Source: Candidatus Poribacteria bacterium
Lineage (GTDB): Bacteria; Poribacteria; WGA-4E; UBA9662
Direction: 5' to 3'
Length of the DNA stretch: 64,000 nucleotides
NCBI GenBank assembly: GCA_002709695.1
Contig: PAQF01000034.1
Span: forward strand, 1-64,000
The notes below the pieces were generated by a model, which was given only the letters and a program-made list of their open reading frames with translations, was not told the origin of the DNA and did not search any database. The position numbers and the translations under genes are program-made. This document shows positions 38,791 to 48,416 of the stretch, one piece after another. Positions within the stretch are counted from its first letter, which is position 1; every line of letters begins with the position of its first letter.

Positions 38791-39921
38791 TTAATAGATG
38801 AGATAAGCTTGTCGTTTTTTTTGAAATTGTTCGCTTTTATGTTGCCAGCTTTGGCTGATTTTAGCTACGGGTGTGTTGTTTAACAATGCCTCCTGAATTT
38901 TATCTGTACCTGTTAACAGGTTAAAAAAACGGGACCGGAATTGAAATTGATCTGGATAAGATTCTATTATTGCCGAAATGAGATGCAATAAGATTTCGGT
39001 TGGTTTGGCGGACACCCGATCTGTGATGTGGATTTGTACTCCATCACACATCTCTTTAGCATACTTTGAAAACTCTGGTTTAAAGTGAATTTGACGAAAT
39101 AATACACCCTCTAAATCCAATTGGTTCAGCCTTTTAACCAAGTTATAGCCGTTGATCCAAGGTGCTCCAATCCATTCGAAAGGCTTTGTAGTCCCACGAC
39201 CTTCGGAAAGGTTAGTACCTTCAATCAAGCACATTCCTAAATAGGTCACCGCTGTGTCAACTGTGGGCATGTTGGGTGATGGTGGTACCCACTGCAGACC
39301 TGTTTGGTCAAACCACATCGATCTATTCCAACCTTCCATGGCAACAACAATTAATGAAAGATCCAGTTCCGTTTCTGCCTTAAAGAGTTGAGCTAATTCT
39401 CCTACAGTCATACCATGTCTAACGGGTATTGGGTGTGCTCCTATAAAAGACTGAAATTCTGGTTCGAGTATATTCCCTTCAACTAGAATTCCGCTAATCG
39501 GGTTTGGCCGATCCAGCACCATGAAATCAATCCCACACTCACTAGCAATTTCCATTGATAAAAACAAAGTCGAAATATATGTGTAGAAACGCGATCCAAT
39601 GTCCTGAATATCATAAATTAGCATATCCAACCCGTCAACCATTTCCTGTGTTGGTTTTCGTATGTCACCATAAAGGCTATGGATAGGAATTAAATGCCTC
39701 TTGTCAATCGAAGAATTAATTTTTTGACCATCTTGAGCACTGCCAAAGAAACCATGTTCTGGCGAAAAGAGAGCGGAGATATTACAAAAATCAGAAAGTA
39801 GATCCGTATTGCGTTCCAGATTCTCGTTCACACCTGTTTGGTTGGTGATGAGACCTACGCGTCGCTGTTTGATAATATCCCGCTTTTCATTCAATAAAAG
39901 ATTTAAACCAAGTTGAATCAT
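38791..39921 (-). CDS. exo-beta-N-acetylmuramidase NamZ-like (DUF1343)
   Basis: A 376-residue protein of the DUF1343 family, whose characterised member NamZ removes terminal MurNAc from peptidoglycan fragments. Motifs: RVGLITNQTGVN, LFSPEHGFFGSAQDG, IPIHSLYGDIRKPTQEM, YDIQDIGSRFYTYISTL, FMVLDRPNPI, EGRGTTKPFEWIGAPWI. There is no signal peptide, so it may act on imported muropeptides, or be exported in a way not evident here. It fits peptidoglycan recycling or feeding on cell-wall debris. It precedes DUF3500 by 22 bases. Confidence 0.9.
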   Translation of the reverse strand: MIQLGLNLLLNEKRDIIKQRRVGLITNQTGVNENLERNTDLLSDFCNISALFSPEHGFFGSAQDGQKINSSIDKRHLIPIHSLYGDIRKPTQEMVDGLDMLIYDIQDIGSRFYTYISTLFLSMEIASECGIDFMVLDRPNPISGILVEGNILEPEFQSFIGAHPIPVRHGMTVGELAQLFKAETELDLSLIVVAMEGWNRSMWFDQTGLQWVPPSPNMPTVDTAVTYLGMCLIEGTNLSEGRGTTKPFEWIGAPWINGYNLVKRLNQLDLEGVLFRQIHFKPEFSKYAKEMCDGVQIHITDRVSAKPTEILLHLISAIIESYPDQFQFRSRFFNLLTGTDKIQEALLNNTPVAKISQSWQHKSEQFQKKRQAYLIY

Positions 39922-40059
39922 AGCCGTTTGAAATTTATCTGTAGATCTCCTAAGGACACCACAATATAAATACTAAATACGTATTTATTTGGAACATTGA
40001 TTTTCATTGTTCCGAGGATTCATGGTTTTGGTTTGTCAATTTAAATTTTGTCAGGGCTA

Positions 40060-41223
40060 TTATGAGACAATTTCGATCACGATACCCATACCAATCAACT
40101 GCTTCGTTTTTTTTATTTCGAATTTTGTACCAACCTGCATTGCCATTGGAATTTCTAATTCGACCAAAACTATGGCATGTTCACCAGGGTTAACAATGGC
40201 AGTACTTGAAGGAAGTGTGATGTGTCCATTAACATCGGTTGTCCATAGATAAATCTCAGGTTTATCGTTTCCAACAATTGGAATGTGAATTCCCGATTCC
40301 TCGACTGGCGTTAGATAAATAGCTGCTCTGAACTGATGGTAAGACCTAATTTGCTTGGGAGACGAAACAATTTGTCCAACTGTAATCCAGCCTGGTTCTG
40401 CATCAATCTGGATTCTGGTTTGATCATATCCAACACACCGTGTTCGTATTCTATCTCCTTTTCCAACAATATCAACATTTTGTCCAATTGCTAGTTGTCC
40501 TTGCAATTTTTTACCTTGGATTGTCGTTACACCTTTTTCTTCTTCTAAGACCCTAGAAATTGGTGCTATTAGTGGCAATTTACTGGAGAGAATCGGGATT
40601 GGTGTGTGCTGAGCAAGGGAAAAGATAAGATCAACAATTGGCTGCCAATCTGTTGCACCAAGGTCCTTCCCTTTGTATTTTAAGGCACTAGCAATATTTC
40701 CAATGATCGTTAATGGTTTTTTTTCGCCAGTATACCCGTATTTTGTAAGGAGTTCCTCTGTTTCATCTTGACACATCCCAATAAGTTCCGGATCTGCTAT
40801 ATCAACTTCATTCAGGAAGGGGAAAATCGTTCGAATTCCGATTTTATTGGCCAATTGAATCTGCTCGGTAATTTCCTTTGTGATTCCTTCGTTTATACTG
40901 ACAACTAGAATGGCTGCTTGGATTTCTGGCAAACCGCCAATAATAGCCTTAATTAAATCGACATGGGATTCTCCATCGATCAATTTATAGTGTTTTCCGC
41001 TGGTTTCAAACTTCGCAACTCGAAAAAAGGTTGAAAGTTGTTCCGTTATTCGAAAATTAACTGGATCCATTTGCTGAAATTGGGTGTGTGTGATCTCAGT
41101 AGCACCTATATATTGGACCACTTCCAATATTACGGTAGCTAGGGCTGTTTTGCCGTGTTTGACACCCCCGAATATACAAATTGTAGGATAAGGTTGATGT
41201 TTACCTTGCATTGGATTATCCAC
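40060..41223 (-). CDS. divergent EF-Tu paralogue with eroded GTPase motifs
   Basis: A 387-residue protein collinear with all three domains of EF-Tu. The GTG start has AAGGAG 4 bases upstream. G1 is kept: GGVKHGKT (19-26). The switch I 'RGITI' is absent. The DCPGH motif is DGESH (83-87): the glycine is lost, the histidine kept. NKxD is NEVD (138-141), losing the base-binding lysine. SALK (179-182) is kept. Domain 2 retains DIVGKGDRIR-like strands, and domain 3 retains TTDVNGHITLP, NPGEHAIVLVELEIPMAM and KQLIGMGIV. The frame is complete with no stops, so it looks selected for. GTP hydrolysis and aminoacyl-tRNA binding appear doubtful; the role is unknown. Confidence 0.88.
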   Translation of the reverse strand: MDNPMQGKHQPYPTICIFGGVKHGKTALATVILEVVQYIGATEITHTQFQQMDPVNFRITEQLSTFFRVAKFETSGKHYKLIDGESHVDLIKAIIGGLPEIQAAILVVSINEGITKEITEQIQLANKIGIRTIFPFLNEVDIADPELIGMCQDETEELLTKYGYTGEKKPLTIIGNIASALKYKGKDLGATDWQPIVDLIFSLAQHTPIPILSSKLPLIAPISRVLEEEKGVTTIQGKKLQGQLAIGQNVDIVGKGDRIRTRCVGYDQTRIQIDAEPGWITVGQIVSSPKQIRSYHQFRAAIYLTPVEESGIHIPIVGNDKPEIYLWTTDVNGHITLPSSTAIVNPGEHAIVLVELEIPMAMQVGTKFEIKKTKQLIGMGIVIEIVS

Positions 41224-41823
41224 TAATCTCCTTAACTAGTTTAGCAAATATGCTTGGCTTAATCAATTCGAAAAAGGTAAGTTTATATCTCAAAAATTGA
41301 GACCTAACGCCAAAGAATTTTACTGAGTTTGTCCATCATAATTGGAGATCCCCATAGTACAACAATGAAAAAATCATCCAATAACCTGTAGCTCATCAAA
41401 TAGAGTATTCCCTTTCCAAAACCAAAGGTTAGGCATTCGAATTTTCATAGTTACATTCTAATTATTATCCTTTGTACCCAGAACACATCAAAATCCACTG
41501 GATTTTTTCTTCTTGCAAAATAGACAATTAGTTTAATAAGAAAATAACCGTTAAAATAGTCAGTCTGTCTAGATTAGAAAAAGACAAGGTTTTTGACTGT
41601 TTTGTTAGTGTGTTGAAGGGGTTAGTTTTCCAAACTTGAGCTTGAAGGGTTACTAAATTGCAATTAGGAGGGTCATAACATCGAAATAGATACTTGAGGA
41701 TTGTACAGGAATGTAACTTCCCAGTTTTACAATCGTGTTTTAGTCTTTGTTCTGTTAGATGATAATACCACATAATCCAGCTAGATACATAATTTCCCAA
41801 TGTCAAACTAATTTAAAGATCGT
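41224..41823. other. intergenic, 600 bases, no supported gene
   Basis: AT-rich, between the EF-Tu paralogue and the broken epimerase. A minus-strand frame at 41528-41806 has no ribosome binding site or family pattern and I do not call it. No RNA gene or terminator is clear. Confidence 0.4.
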
Positions 41824-42832
41824 TTAGTGGAATTCTTTCTTACCATTTTTAGTTATCATAGGTACTTTCCTCATCCATAACGATTTTCTCCACCATTTTG
41901 GATTGTGCCTATACCATTCTATTGTTTTGTCTCTTCTATCTGTGAAGTTCGTTTTAGCTGCCCATCCCAAGATGCTTTTTGCCTTATCAGTGGAGGATGT
42001 ATGCCTAAAAACTTGACCAGGCCTATCACCAATGTATGTAATGAGCGAGCGTGGCTGGCTCATCTTATCCACGATAATTTTAGCTATTGTTTTATATCAA
42101 TGTCACATCCAGTTCCAATATTTATCACTTGGCCGTTTACTTCGCTTCCTGCGTGTACAGTAGCGTCCAATGCTCGACAGAGATCTTCTACAAATAACCA
42201 ATCTCGACGTGCTAATCCGTCTCCATGAACAGTAAGTGGTTCCATCTAGAAGACAGGAAGTAAAATCTCGGGACAACCTTTTCAAGGTGTTGTCGTGGTC
42301 CATAGTTATTAAAGGGACAAGTAATAACAGCCGGAATATCATAGGTAATCCCATAAGAATAAATTAACCTGTCTGCACCAACTTTAGCACTCGCATATGG
42401 ACTCATTGGCATCAACGGATGTTCTTCATCCATAACGTCTTTTGTTGCTGTGCCATAAACTTCTGAAGTAGATATATGGATTAACCGTTCAACCGAACCG
42501 CTTTTTAAAACAGCATTAGCAATGCTGTGGGTTCCTAGCACATCTGTTTCAAAAAAGATAAGATTATCAAAATAGAGCGAATAACATGAGTTTCTGCTGC
42601 AAAGTGGATAACTACATCAGATTGGTCAATTAGCGTGCCAAACTAATTCAGCATTTCGAACGTTACCATACCAAAACTCGAGGCGAGTTTCATCAGGAAT
42701 ATTATCCATGTTTGCAGCATAAGTCAAAACATCCAGGACTAATACATGATAATCTTGATATTTGTTTAAAATATACCGCACAAAATTGCTGGCCATAAAA
42801 CCATCTCCACCTGTTACAAGTATTGTCTTCAT
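41824..42832 (-). pseudogene. dTDP-glucose 4,6-dehydratase-like (RmlB) gene, multiply frameshifted
   Basis: Reading left from 42832 the fragments assemble into one extended-SDR sugar dehydratase of standard size (about 336 codons). Pieces: LVTGGDGFMASNFVRYILNK (N-terminus), VVIHFAAETH, LIHISTSEVYGTA, MSPYASAKVGADRLIYSYG, FNNYGPRQHLEKVVPRF, PLTVHGDGLARRDWLFVEDL, VINIGTGCDIDI and YIGDRPGQVFRHTSS up to LWMRKVP. Frame breaks fall near 42640 (extra base), 42570 (missing T), 42250 and 42092 (missing A). Each is a single small indel, mostly in homopolymers, and repairing them restores the protein. It was part of a surface-polysaccharide locus and is now inactive unless these are sequence errors. Confidence 0.88.
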
Positions 42833-43191
42833 AAAATTTCCTTTCTACCCAAAAGAACAAAACTTATACTAAATACTAATTGAAAGTCTAAGCTTGCCGA
42901 ATTTTGACTAATACTTCAGAAGTGAGTGTGTTGTTCTTTTGAGTTATCAATTAATGGGAAAACTAATTGAGGAAACTCAATCATAGCAAATAATTGAATC
43001 GTAGAACGCAAATCTTCAACCTACACGAACTGCTTAGTTCTTCAACTCCAAATATTCGAATCTTAGCTAGATCAGTCATGTAATGCGAACGAAATTATTC
43101 TTGTTGATTTATCAAGTCAGTACCATAGTTCTTATCAAGCTTTCATAATTTAAAGGTTATCGGAATTTTGTCTGTCAAAAATAATTCTTTG
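42833..43191. other. intergenic, no gene seen
   Basis: 359 AT-rich bases between the broken epimerase and the methyltransferase, both leftward. I see no frame, RNA gene or terminator that can be supported. Confidence 0.4.
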
Positions 43192-43911
43192 TTATTGTGG
43201 AGTCAGTCGAAAAATTTTGGGAGGGACTAGTAATGCCGTCATCGATCTACCTCCATAAGAGTTTAAAAAACCAAACAATCCTTTAGGACATGGGTAAACC
43301 AAAAAGTAAGATCTAAAAGGAGGCAAGTTGTTTAACAGTGCACAGTTAATAACCCCCTTTTCAATTCCTTCAAAATCATCTACTACGATAATTGTATCTT
43401 CGCCTAAAAGTTGTGCAATATACTGTAGATCGCTATCTTGCAGTCGTCCATCAAAATAGAATAGGTCTATACTGTTTTCTTTCTCACACACTTTCTGTAG
43501 TGCTTCTGTACTTAATGTTTTTCCCATTCCTTCGATTCTACACCCAAGTTTAAGTTCATCTAGATAAAAATCGTTATCTTTATCACACGTATAAATGACT
43601 CCATTGTCGCAATGTTGGGAGATTCCTAATGCCATTGAAACTGTTGATCTGCCGATGAAAGTGCCGATTTCAAAAACCTTTCTTGGTTGGAAATATCTTG
43701 TTAACATATAAAGTGTTATGCCGGACAGAACAGATATAGACCCCGTTTGAAAATCCATTTTGCTAACATAGCTATCCAGATTTTTATAATGCTCTAATAA
43801 CTCATCAATAGTCTGGGGAAATTCAAAACTGGTGTTGTCAATAATACACTTCCAAATAATTGGTGAAAGCTCAGGTGAAGAAAGATTAATTGAATTCATC
43901 GAATTGTCCAT
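43192..43911 (-). CDS. class I SAM-dependent methyltransferase
   Basis: A 239-residue protein with the Rossmann-like SAM site VFEIGTFIGRSTVSMALGI and later acidic motifs IDLFYFDG and TIIVVDDFEGIEKG. It resembles Methyltransf_24/O-methyltransferase-like proteins common in polysaccharide or natural-product loci. It lies between two broken sugar-pathway genes but is itself intact. The substrate is unknown. Confidence 0.8.
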   Translation of the reverse strand: MDNSMNSINLSSPELSPIIWKCIIDNTSFEFPQTIDELLEHYKNLDSYVSKMDFQTGSISVLSGITLYMLTRYFQPRKVFEIGTFIGRSTVSMALGISQHCDNGVIYTCDKDNDFYLDELKLGCRIEGMGKTLSTEALQKVCEKENSIDLFYFDGRLQDSDLQYIAQLLGEDTIIVVDDFEGIEKGVINCALLNNLPPFRSYFLVYPCPKGLFGFLNSYGGRSMTALLVPPKIFRLTPQ

Positions 43912-43922
43912 ATGAAATCTAT

Positions 43923-44730
43923 TTACAGCTTACTTTTTCGAAATTGTTTAATAATATCAAGAATGTGGTTGGTACATGTTTCTGTCATTAGTTTGGTGCC
44001 CATTATCAAACGGTTGACAAACATGCATGAAAGCTCCCCAATACAATGCCTGAAATCTCCATCTACAACCAACTGAACAGCTGTGTTGACATACCTATCG
44101 AAATCTTCCACGATAGGCAACAATATGTTACCATACTCATCCAACCATGTGTGTCTGATGTCTTTCTCTATATTTTTGGGGCTCGACTGCTTCGAAAAGC
44201 TCGAAGTATGTGGGTTAAGCTTCCGGATTCTAAACTTTCGGGTGTATTCCTAACAATAACCGGGTATCCCGTTGCCATTGATTCAAAGGCTGTATGCCCA
44301 GAGGTAAATGGAAAAGAATCTAAAAAAACATCTAAGACTTGTGCGTATAGTGCTGTATTAACCCAACTGATAAATCGACAACGATCCAAAATTCCTAGTT
44401 TCCTAGATCTTGATGATATTTCCGGGTGATTAATACGTTCCATCCAAATCTAAATTGAATTAGGTGCTTGGGTTAAGATTTGGGCAACGACTTCGGCATA
44501 TTCGTCATTATTCATTTTTGCCTCTTGTTCTAAACAACCGAAGATGACGCAATCCTTGTCATTTGTCAATTCTCTTCTTTAAATCTCGGAATGACCTTTG
44601 AATTCCGATTTATATAAAGGACCAAATGCAGCATGAACTACACACCATTTCTTTCCATTTGCTATTAAGTGTTTAATTTTGATTCCACACTTGAATCTGA
44701 CTAGAATGTTTTTAGTGTTTTAACGTCATA
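43923..44730 (-). pseudogene. GT-B glycosyltransferase remnant
   Basis: Leftward coding debris. In one frame: NGKKWCVVHAAFGPLYKSEF, a TAA (44579-44581), then CVIFGCLEQEAKMNNDEYAE, a TAG (44450-44452) and MERINHPEISSRSRKLGILD, SWVNTALYAQVLDVFLDSFP and TSGHTAFESMATGYPVIVRN. The last parts match the sugar-nucleotide-binding half of GT-B enzymes (O-GlcNAc-transferase/SPINDLY-like). The final 73 codons (43923-44144) are in another frame. With two stops, one frameshift and a missing N-terminal half, it is a pseudogene. Confidence 0.72.
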
Positions 44731-44782
44731 CTGCAATAATACTATAAACATCAATTTGTGAATTTCAACATCATTCCCATAA

Positions 44783-45757
44783 TTACTCCAATATGATCCG
44801 TCGTCCTTCAGTTTGTGAGGTGATTGCTCCTTCAGCTATAGTCACTATGCGGCGCGCAGATTCTAAGGAAACTAACATGGGGGATTTTTCCAACACAGCA
44901 TTGACAAAGCCATCTATTTCTAGTTGCCAGGTATCTGTAGCAGGGATAGGTATATCCACTTCGCCAGTAGATGATATCTTAAGCACGTTTGAATCATTAT
45001 CTTGGAATTCGAGTGAACCTCGACTTCCAACAAAACGACGTCTGCTTTTACCAGGTTGGGATAAACCACGTGCATAGATCACTTGCCCAATATTACCTTG
45101 TGCAAAGCCAATTTGCATTGTTGTAACACAACTATCGAATTTTCCAGTTGTATCAAGATTTCGAAACGAAGAATTTGCTTCAACCCAAATGGCTTTATGA
45201 CATAAATCAAAAAGTGGAAAAGCCAAAGTTGTTCCCATAAAAAATGGATGGCCAGTCGTCTCCATTTGAAGTGCCGGATTTTTTTTGTCACTGTCTTCAC
45301 TCCAATGGATATGCATTATCGCAAACATCATGTCCCCGATTTTATCTACTTCTTGCTTCATTACCATGTGTACGCTTTGTAAAATACTGGTATGTCCAAC
45401 ACACAAAATTCGCTGTGTCTCTCTAACACATTGGATAAGCGTATCTGCATCGTTTGAGGAAAGTGCCATGGGGGATTCAGTAAAAACATGTTTTCCTACT
45501 TGAAGGGCATTCAAACACATCAGCGCATGTGTATTTTGATGTGTTGCGACAAGGACCGCATCTACATGATCATGTAAAATGAGTGAGCGCCAATCTAATA
45601 GGAACGGTACTCCATAGGCATCGGCCAATTCTTGGCCAGTTGAATGGTTCCGGGAAGCAATACACGTTAATTGAGCACGAGGGTTTTTTATAATTCTTTC
45701 GGCACGGACATGCGCCATCTTACCGGAACCAACAATTCCGAAGCGCAGAAGATTCAT
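44783..45757 (-). CDS. Gfo/Idh/MocA-family oxidoreductase
   Basis: A 324-residue NAD(P)-binding oxidoreductase with GIVGSGKMAHVRAERI at the N-terminus, VDAVLVATHQNTHALMCLNA, and the C-terminal Gfo/Idh/MocA alpha/beta domain (GFAQGNIGQVIYARG, GSRGSLEFQD). The usual E-K-P motif, which supplies the catalytic lysine, reads TESPMALSS, so the lysine is missing. It may be non-catalytic or use another residue. AGGAATAGGT precedes the ATG. Substrate unknown. Confidence 0.88.
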   Translation of the reverse strand: MNLLRFGIVGSGKMAHVRAERIIKNPRAQLTCIASRNHSTGQELADAYGVPFLLDWRSLILHDHVDAVLVATHQNTHALMCLNALQVGKHVFTESPMALSSNDADTLIQCVRETQRILCVGHTSILQSVHMVMKQEVDKIGDMMFAIMHIHWSEDSDKKNPALQMETTGHPFFMGTTLAFPLFDLCHKAIWVEANSSFRNLDTTGKFDSCVTTMQIGFAQGNIGQVIYARGLSQPGKSRRRFVGSRGSLEFQDNDSNVLKISSTGEVDIPIPATDTWQLEIDGFVNAVLEKSPMLVSLESARRIVTIAEGAITSQTEGRRIILE

Positions 45758-45802
45758 TACCTATTCCTTAATTTAACCTAAGCCTCGACGTGCAAAATAG
45801 TT

Positions 45803-45831
45803 TTCCCTACGGGTGTATCTTTTATAGGGAA
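45803..45831. terminator. stem-loop with flanking T-run, possible terminator
   Basis: Arms TTCCCTA (45803-45809) and TAGGGAA (45825-45831), with a 15-base loop and then a run of seven T within 45836-45843. Weaker pairing extends the stem outward (AAAATA/TATTTT). It sits in the 205-base space between two leftward genes; read leftward the U-tract is poor, so it may be a leader structure instead. Confidence 0.3.
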
Positions 45832-45962
45832 TGTTATTTTTTTGCCACAACAGCAGATGACCATAGGGATGTTGAAGACAATTAAAACTGAATTCGACAT
45901 CCAATTCAGGGTGAGTTAGAATTCCTCAAGTTTTTTGATTCGTGATTTTCCAGATTCCAATT

Positions 45963-47000
45963 TCATTTTATGATGACCTGTTTCCCTGTTTTTGCACTGT
46001 CATAAAGCCCATCCAGAATCTTCATAAATATGTAGGCATCCGTTGATGAGACGTCTGGTTCTGCCTCCCCGGCAATTGCCATGGCAAAGTGCTCAATCTC
46101 ATGGAAGAATATTGGTACATCCCTTTGTAATTCAGTATGGGGAATATCTGACAATACATCAATTTCTGCATGCTTGAATTCACCTTTATGGAATCGGGAG
46201 ATTTCACCATTAATGATAGCCCCTGTGCGTCCGTAAAGTTCAACCACCGTTGGCGAATCAGAATGACTCATTCGGGAACAATCAATCTGAATTGTCTGTT
46301 CATTTTCGAAGCCAACAATACCAGTAAAATAATCTTCAGCGGGCCCTTCAGGGCCACTGTAGATTGGATAAAGTGTATGTTTCGCACCAAAAGTCCATAT
46401 AGGATTGGGACATCCCATCCACCACCATGCTAAATCTAGTTCATGTGAATAGTGTTGTCCAAGAGAACCCCCTTTATAGCCATAAGCATGTAGCCAGTGA
46501 TTATTTTGGTTTAGTGGTGGAATGTAGTTATATTTTCCGAAAATCCGAGAGTGATAGGGATTTCCAATTTGACCATTAAGCACTGCCATCCGAATCTTCC
46601 TGTTATGAGGAACGTGACGCATAAAATAACAGAACTGTAATATTTTACCAACGTCCTCAGCTACAGATTCCATCTCTAGTATCTCTGGCGCACGGATAGC
46701 ATGTGGCTTCTGTACAAGAACGTGTTTGCCAGCTTTCAATGCGTCAAGTACCATCTGTAAGCGCCCAATAGGTGACGTTGCAAGGTATACAGCATCAATT
46801 TGTGAATTTGCCAATAAATCATGGTAATCTTCGTACATTTCAGGAACCGAGAATTCTTTTACTACCGACTGTCGTCTATCCAAACAGATATCAGCAACAG
46901 CATGAACTTTTGTTCGTGAAACAATTTTGGCAGCCTGTACTGCTTGACTACCGGCCCATCCGCAACCAATAATACCCAATTGAATTGTTGAGTCTGCCAT
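45963..47000 (-). CDS. Gfo/Idh/MocA-family oxidoreductase
   Basis: A 345-residue member: GIIGCGWAGSQAVQAAKIV, IDAVYLATSPIGRLQMVLDA, GKHVLVQKPHAIRAPEIL (the catalytic lysine is present as Q-K-P), and the C-terminal half GGSLGQHYSHELDLAWWWMG. The mid-protein H-x-x-E-x-D fits the second conserved motif of the family. GGGGAAA is upstream of the ATG. Such enzymes oxidise or reduce sugars and inositols; here substrate is unknown. Confidence 0.9.
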   Translation of the reverse strand: MADSTIQLGIIGCGWAGSQAVQAAKIVSRTKVHAVADICLDRRQSVVKEFSVPEMYEDYHDLLANSQIDAVYLATSPIGRLQMVLDALKAGKHVLVQKPHAIRAPEILEMESVAEDVGKILQFCYFMRHVPHNRKIRMAVLNGQIGNPYHSRIFGKYNYIPPLNQNNHWLHAYGYKGGSLGQHYSHELDLAWWWMGCPNPIWTFGAKHTLYPIYSGPEGPAEDYFTGIVGFENEQTIQIDCSRMSHSDSPTVVELYGRTGAIINGEISRFHKGEFKHAEIDVLSDIPHTELQRDVPIFFHEIEHFAMAIAGEAEPDVSSTDAYIFMKILDGLYDSAKTGKQVIIK

Positions 47001-47267
47001 ATGATTTCCCCATCTGGTTCTGTTTTTGTTCTCGCCTGTCTAAGTGCTATTGTTTGCCCTTTTCTTGCTTAAAAGTTTCATTATCAGCAACTAAACAATT
47101 AGGATATTTATTAGTGAAACACAAGCAGTTGCATTGTTGAAATTATAGCACTATTTTGTCCAAGTTAGTACCGTTTTCCGTAGACCAAGTTAAGGGCTTA
47201 AGCTACAATACTAAGCTGTTAGCTGTAACCAAATGATATAGAAATAAACATTGATTCAAGGATAAAA

Positions 47268-48362
47268 ATGAACTCAGTTCGATTTGGTATTCTCGGGGCT
47301 GGACGCGGTTCGGATTTAGCTCAGGCTATGCATCATGTGCCAACGGCCGAACTCGTCGCGATCTGTGACGAAAACAAGGAGCGGTTAGTTACTGTAGCTG
47401 ATAAGCTTCCGACTTTGAAAACTTATAACTCGTGGGCAGCAATGTTGGATAGCGATATTGACGCCGTGATTGTGGCATCGCCGATGCCGCTTCATGTCCA
47501 ACATAGTATAGACGCATTGAAAGCTGGTAAGCACGTTCTTTCTGAAGTCACTGCCGCGACGAGTATTGAGCAATGTTGGCAACTGCTTGAAGCGGTTTTA
47601 TCATCTAACCGAAAGTACATGCTGGCTTCTAACTATTGTTATATGCGGTCATGGAGCATTGTCATGGGACTAGTTAAGGCAGGCAAATTTGGTCAGATTT
47701 ACTATGGTGAAGCTGACCAAATCCAAGATTTCAAAGCAGGCTTTCCTCATCCTAAACAAGGATACAATTGGCGAACAGAGGAGCTCGCACTTCGACGTGG
47801 TCATCATTACATTACCCATGATCTAGGACCATTATACCAAGCTTTTGGCGAACGTATTACACAAGTAGTTTGTCTAGGGTCTGGTCAGCATCATTTATCA
47901 TGGGCAAAAGCAGATGATACCTGTATTGTGCTATGTCATACAGAACAGGGGAAACTGATTCGTATTCGTCTCGATTTCTTTTCTAGTCGTCCAACAAACT
48001 TCGTTTACTATGGGCTTCAAGGTACCGATGCTTGTTACGAAGCACCCAGAGGACCACAAGATCAACATAAAATTTACATTGATGGTCAAACACCCCAAGG
48101 AACATGGCAAGATCTTTGGGAGTTTAAGGATTATCTTCCTGATGCATGGAAGCAAGTATCGGAAGAGTCAGTAGATGATAGCTACAATGGAGGCACACCA
48201 TTGATGATCGAAGATTTTTCGTGCTGTATTATTGAAGATCGTCGACCACCAATAGATATCGTTGATGCTCTAAATATGACTGCTCCCGGCTTGGTTTCAG
48301 AAATTTCGCGTGAGCGAGGAGGGATCCCGGTAGATGTTCCTGATTTCTCAAAGAGTACCTGA
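47268..48362 (+). CDS. Gfo/Idh/MocA-family oxidoreductase
   Basis: A 364-residue member with GILGAGRGSDLAQAMHHVP, IDAVIVASPMPLHVQHSIDA, GKHVLSEVTAATSIEQCWQL and C-terminal RRGHHYITHDLGPLYQAFGE. The E-K-P lysine is replaced (SEVTAA), as in a common subgroup of environmental members. AAGGAT is 5 bases upstream of the ATG. It is 54 bases from the next gene, a sugar isomerase-like protein, so they likely form one operon for a sugar or polyol. Confidence 0.88.
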   Translation: MNSVRFGILGAGRGSDLAQAMHHVPTAELVAICDENKERLVTVADKLPTLKTYNSWAAMLDSDIDAVIVASPMPLHVQHSIDALKAGKHVLSEVTAATSIEQCWQLLEAVLSSNRKYMLASNYCYMRSWSIVMGLVKAGKFGQIYYGEADQIQDFKAGFPHPKQGYNWRTEELALRRGHHYITHDLGPLYQAFGERITQVVCLGSGQHHLSWAKADDTCIVLCHTEQGKLIRIRLDFFSSRPTNFVYYGLQGTDACYEAPRGPQDQHKIYIDGQTPQGTWQDLWEFKDYLPDAWKQVSEESVDDSYNGGTPLMIEDFSCCIIEDRRPPIDIVDALNMTAPGLVSEISRERGGIPVDVPDFSKST

Positions 48363-48416
48363 AGTGATAATTTAGACAATTAAATATATTTTTTCAGTTT
48401 AGGAAGGAGGAGCCTA

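Noticed and set aside
41528-41806. Minus-strand 92-codon frame upstream of the RmlB-like remnant
   Set aside because: No start signal and no domain-like text; probably chance opening in intergenic DNA.
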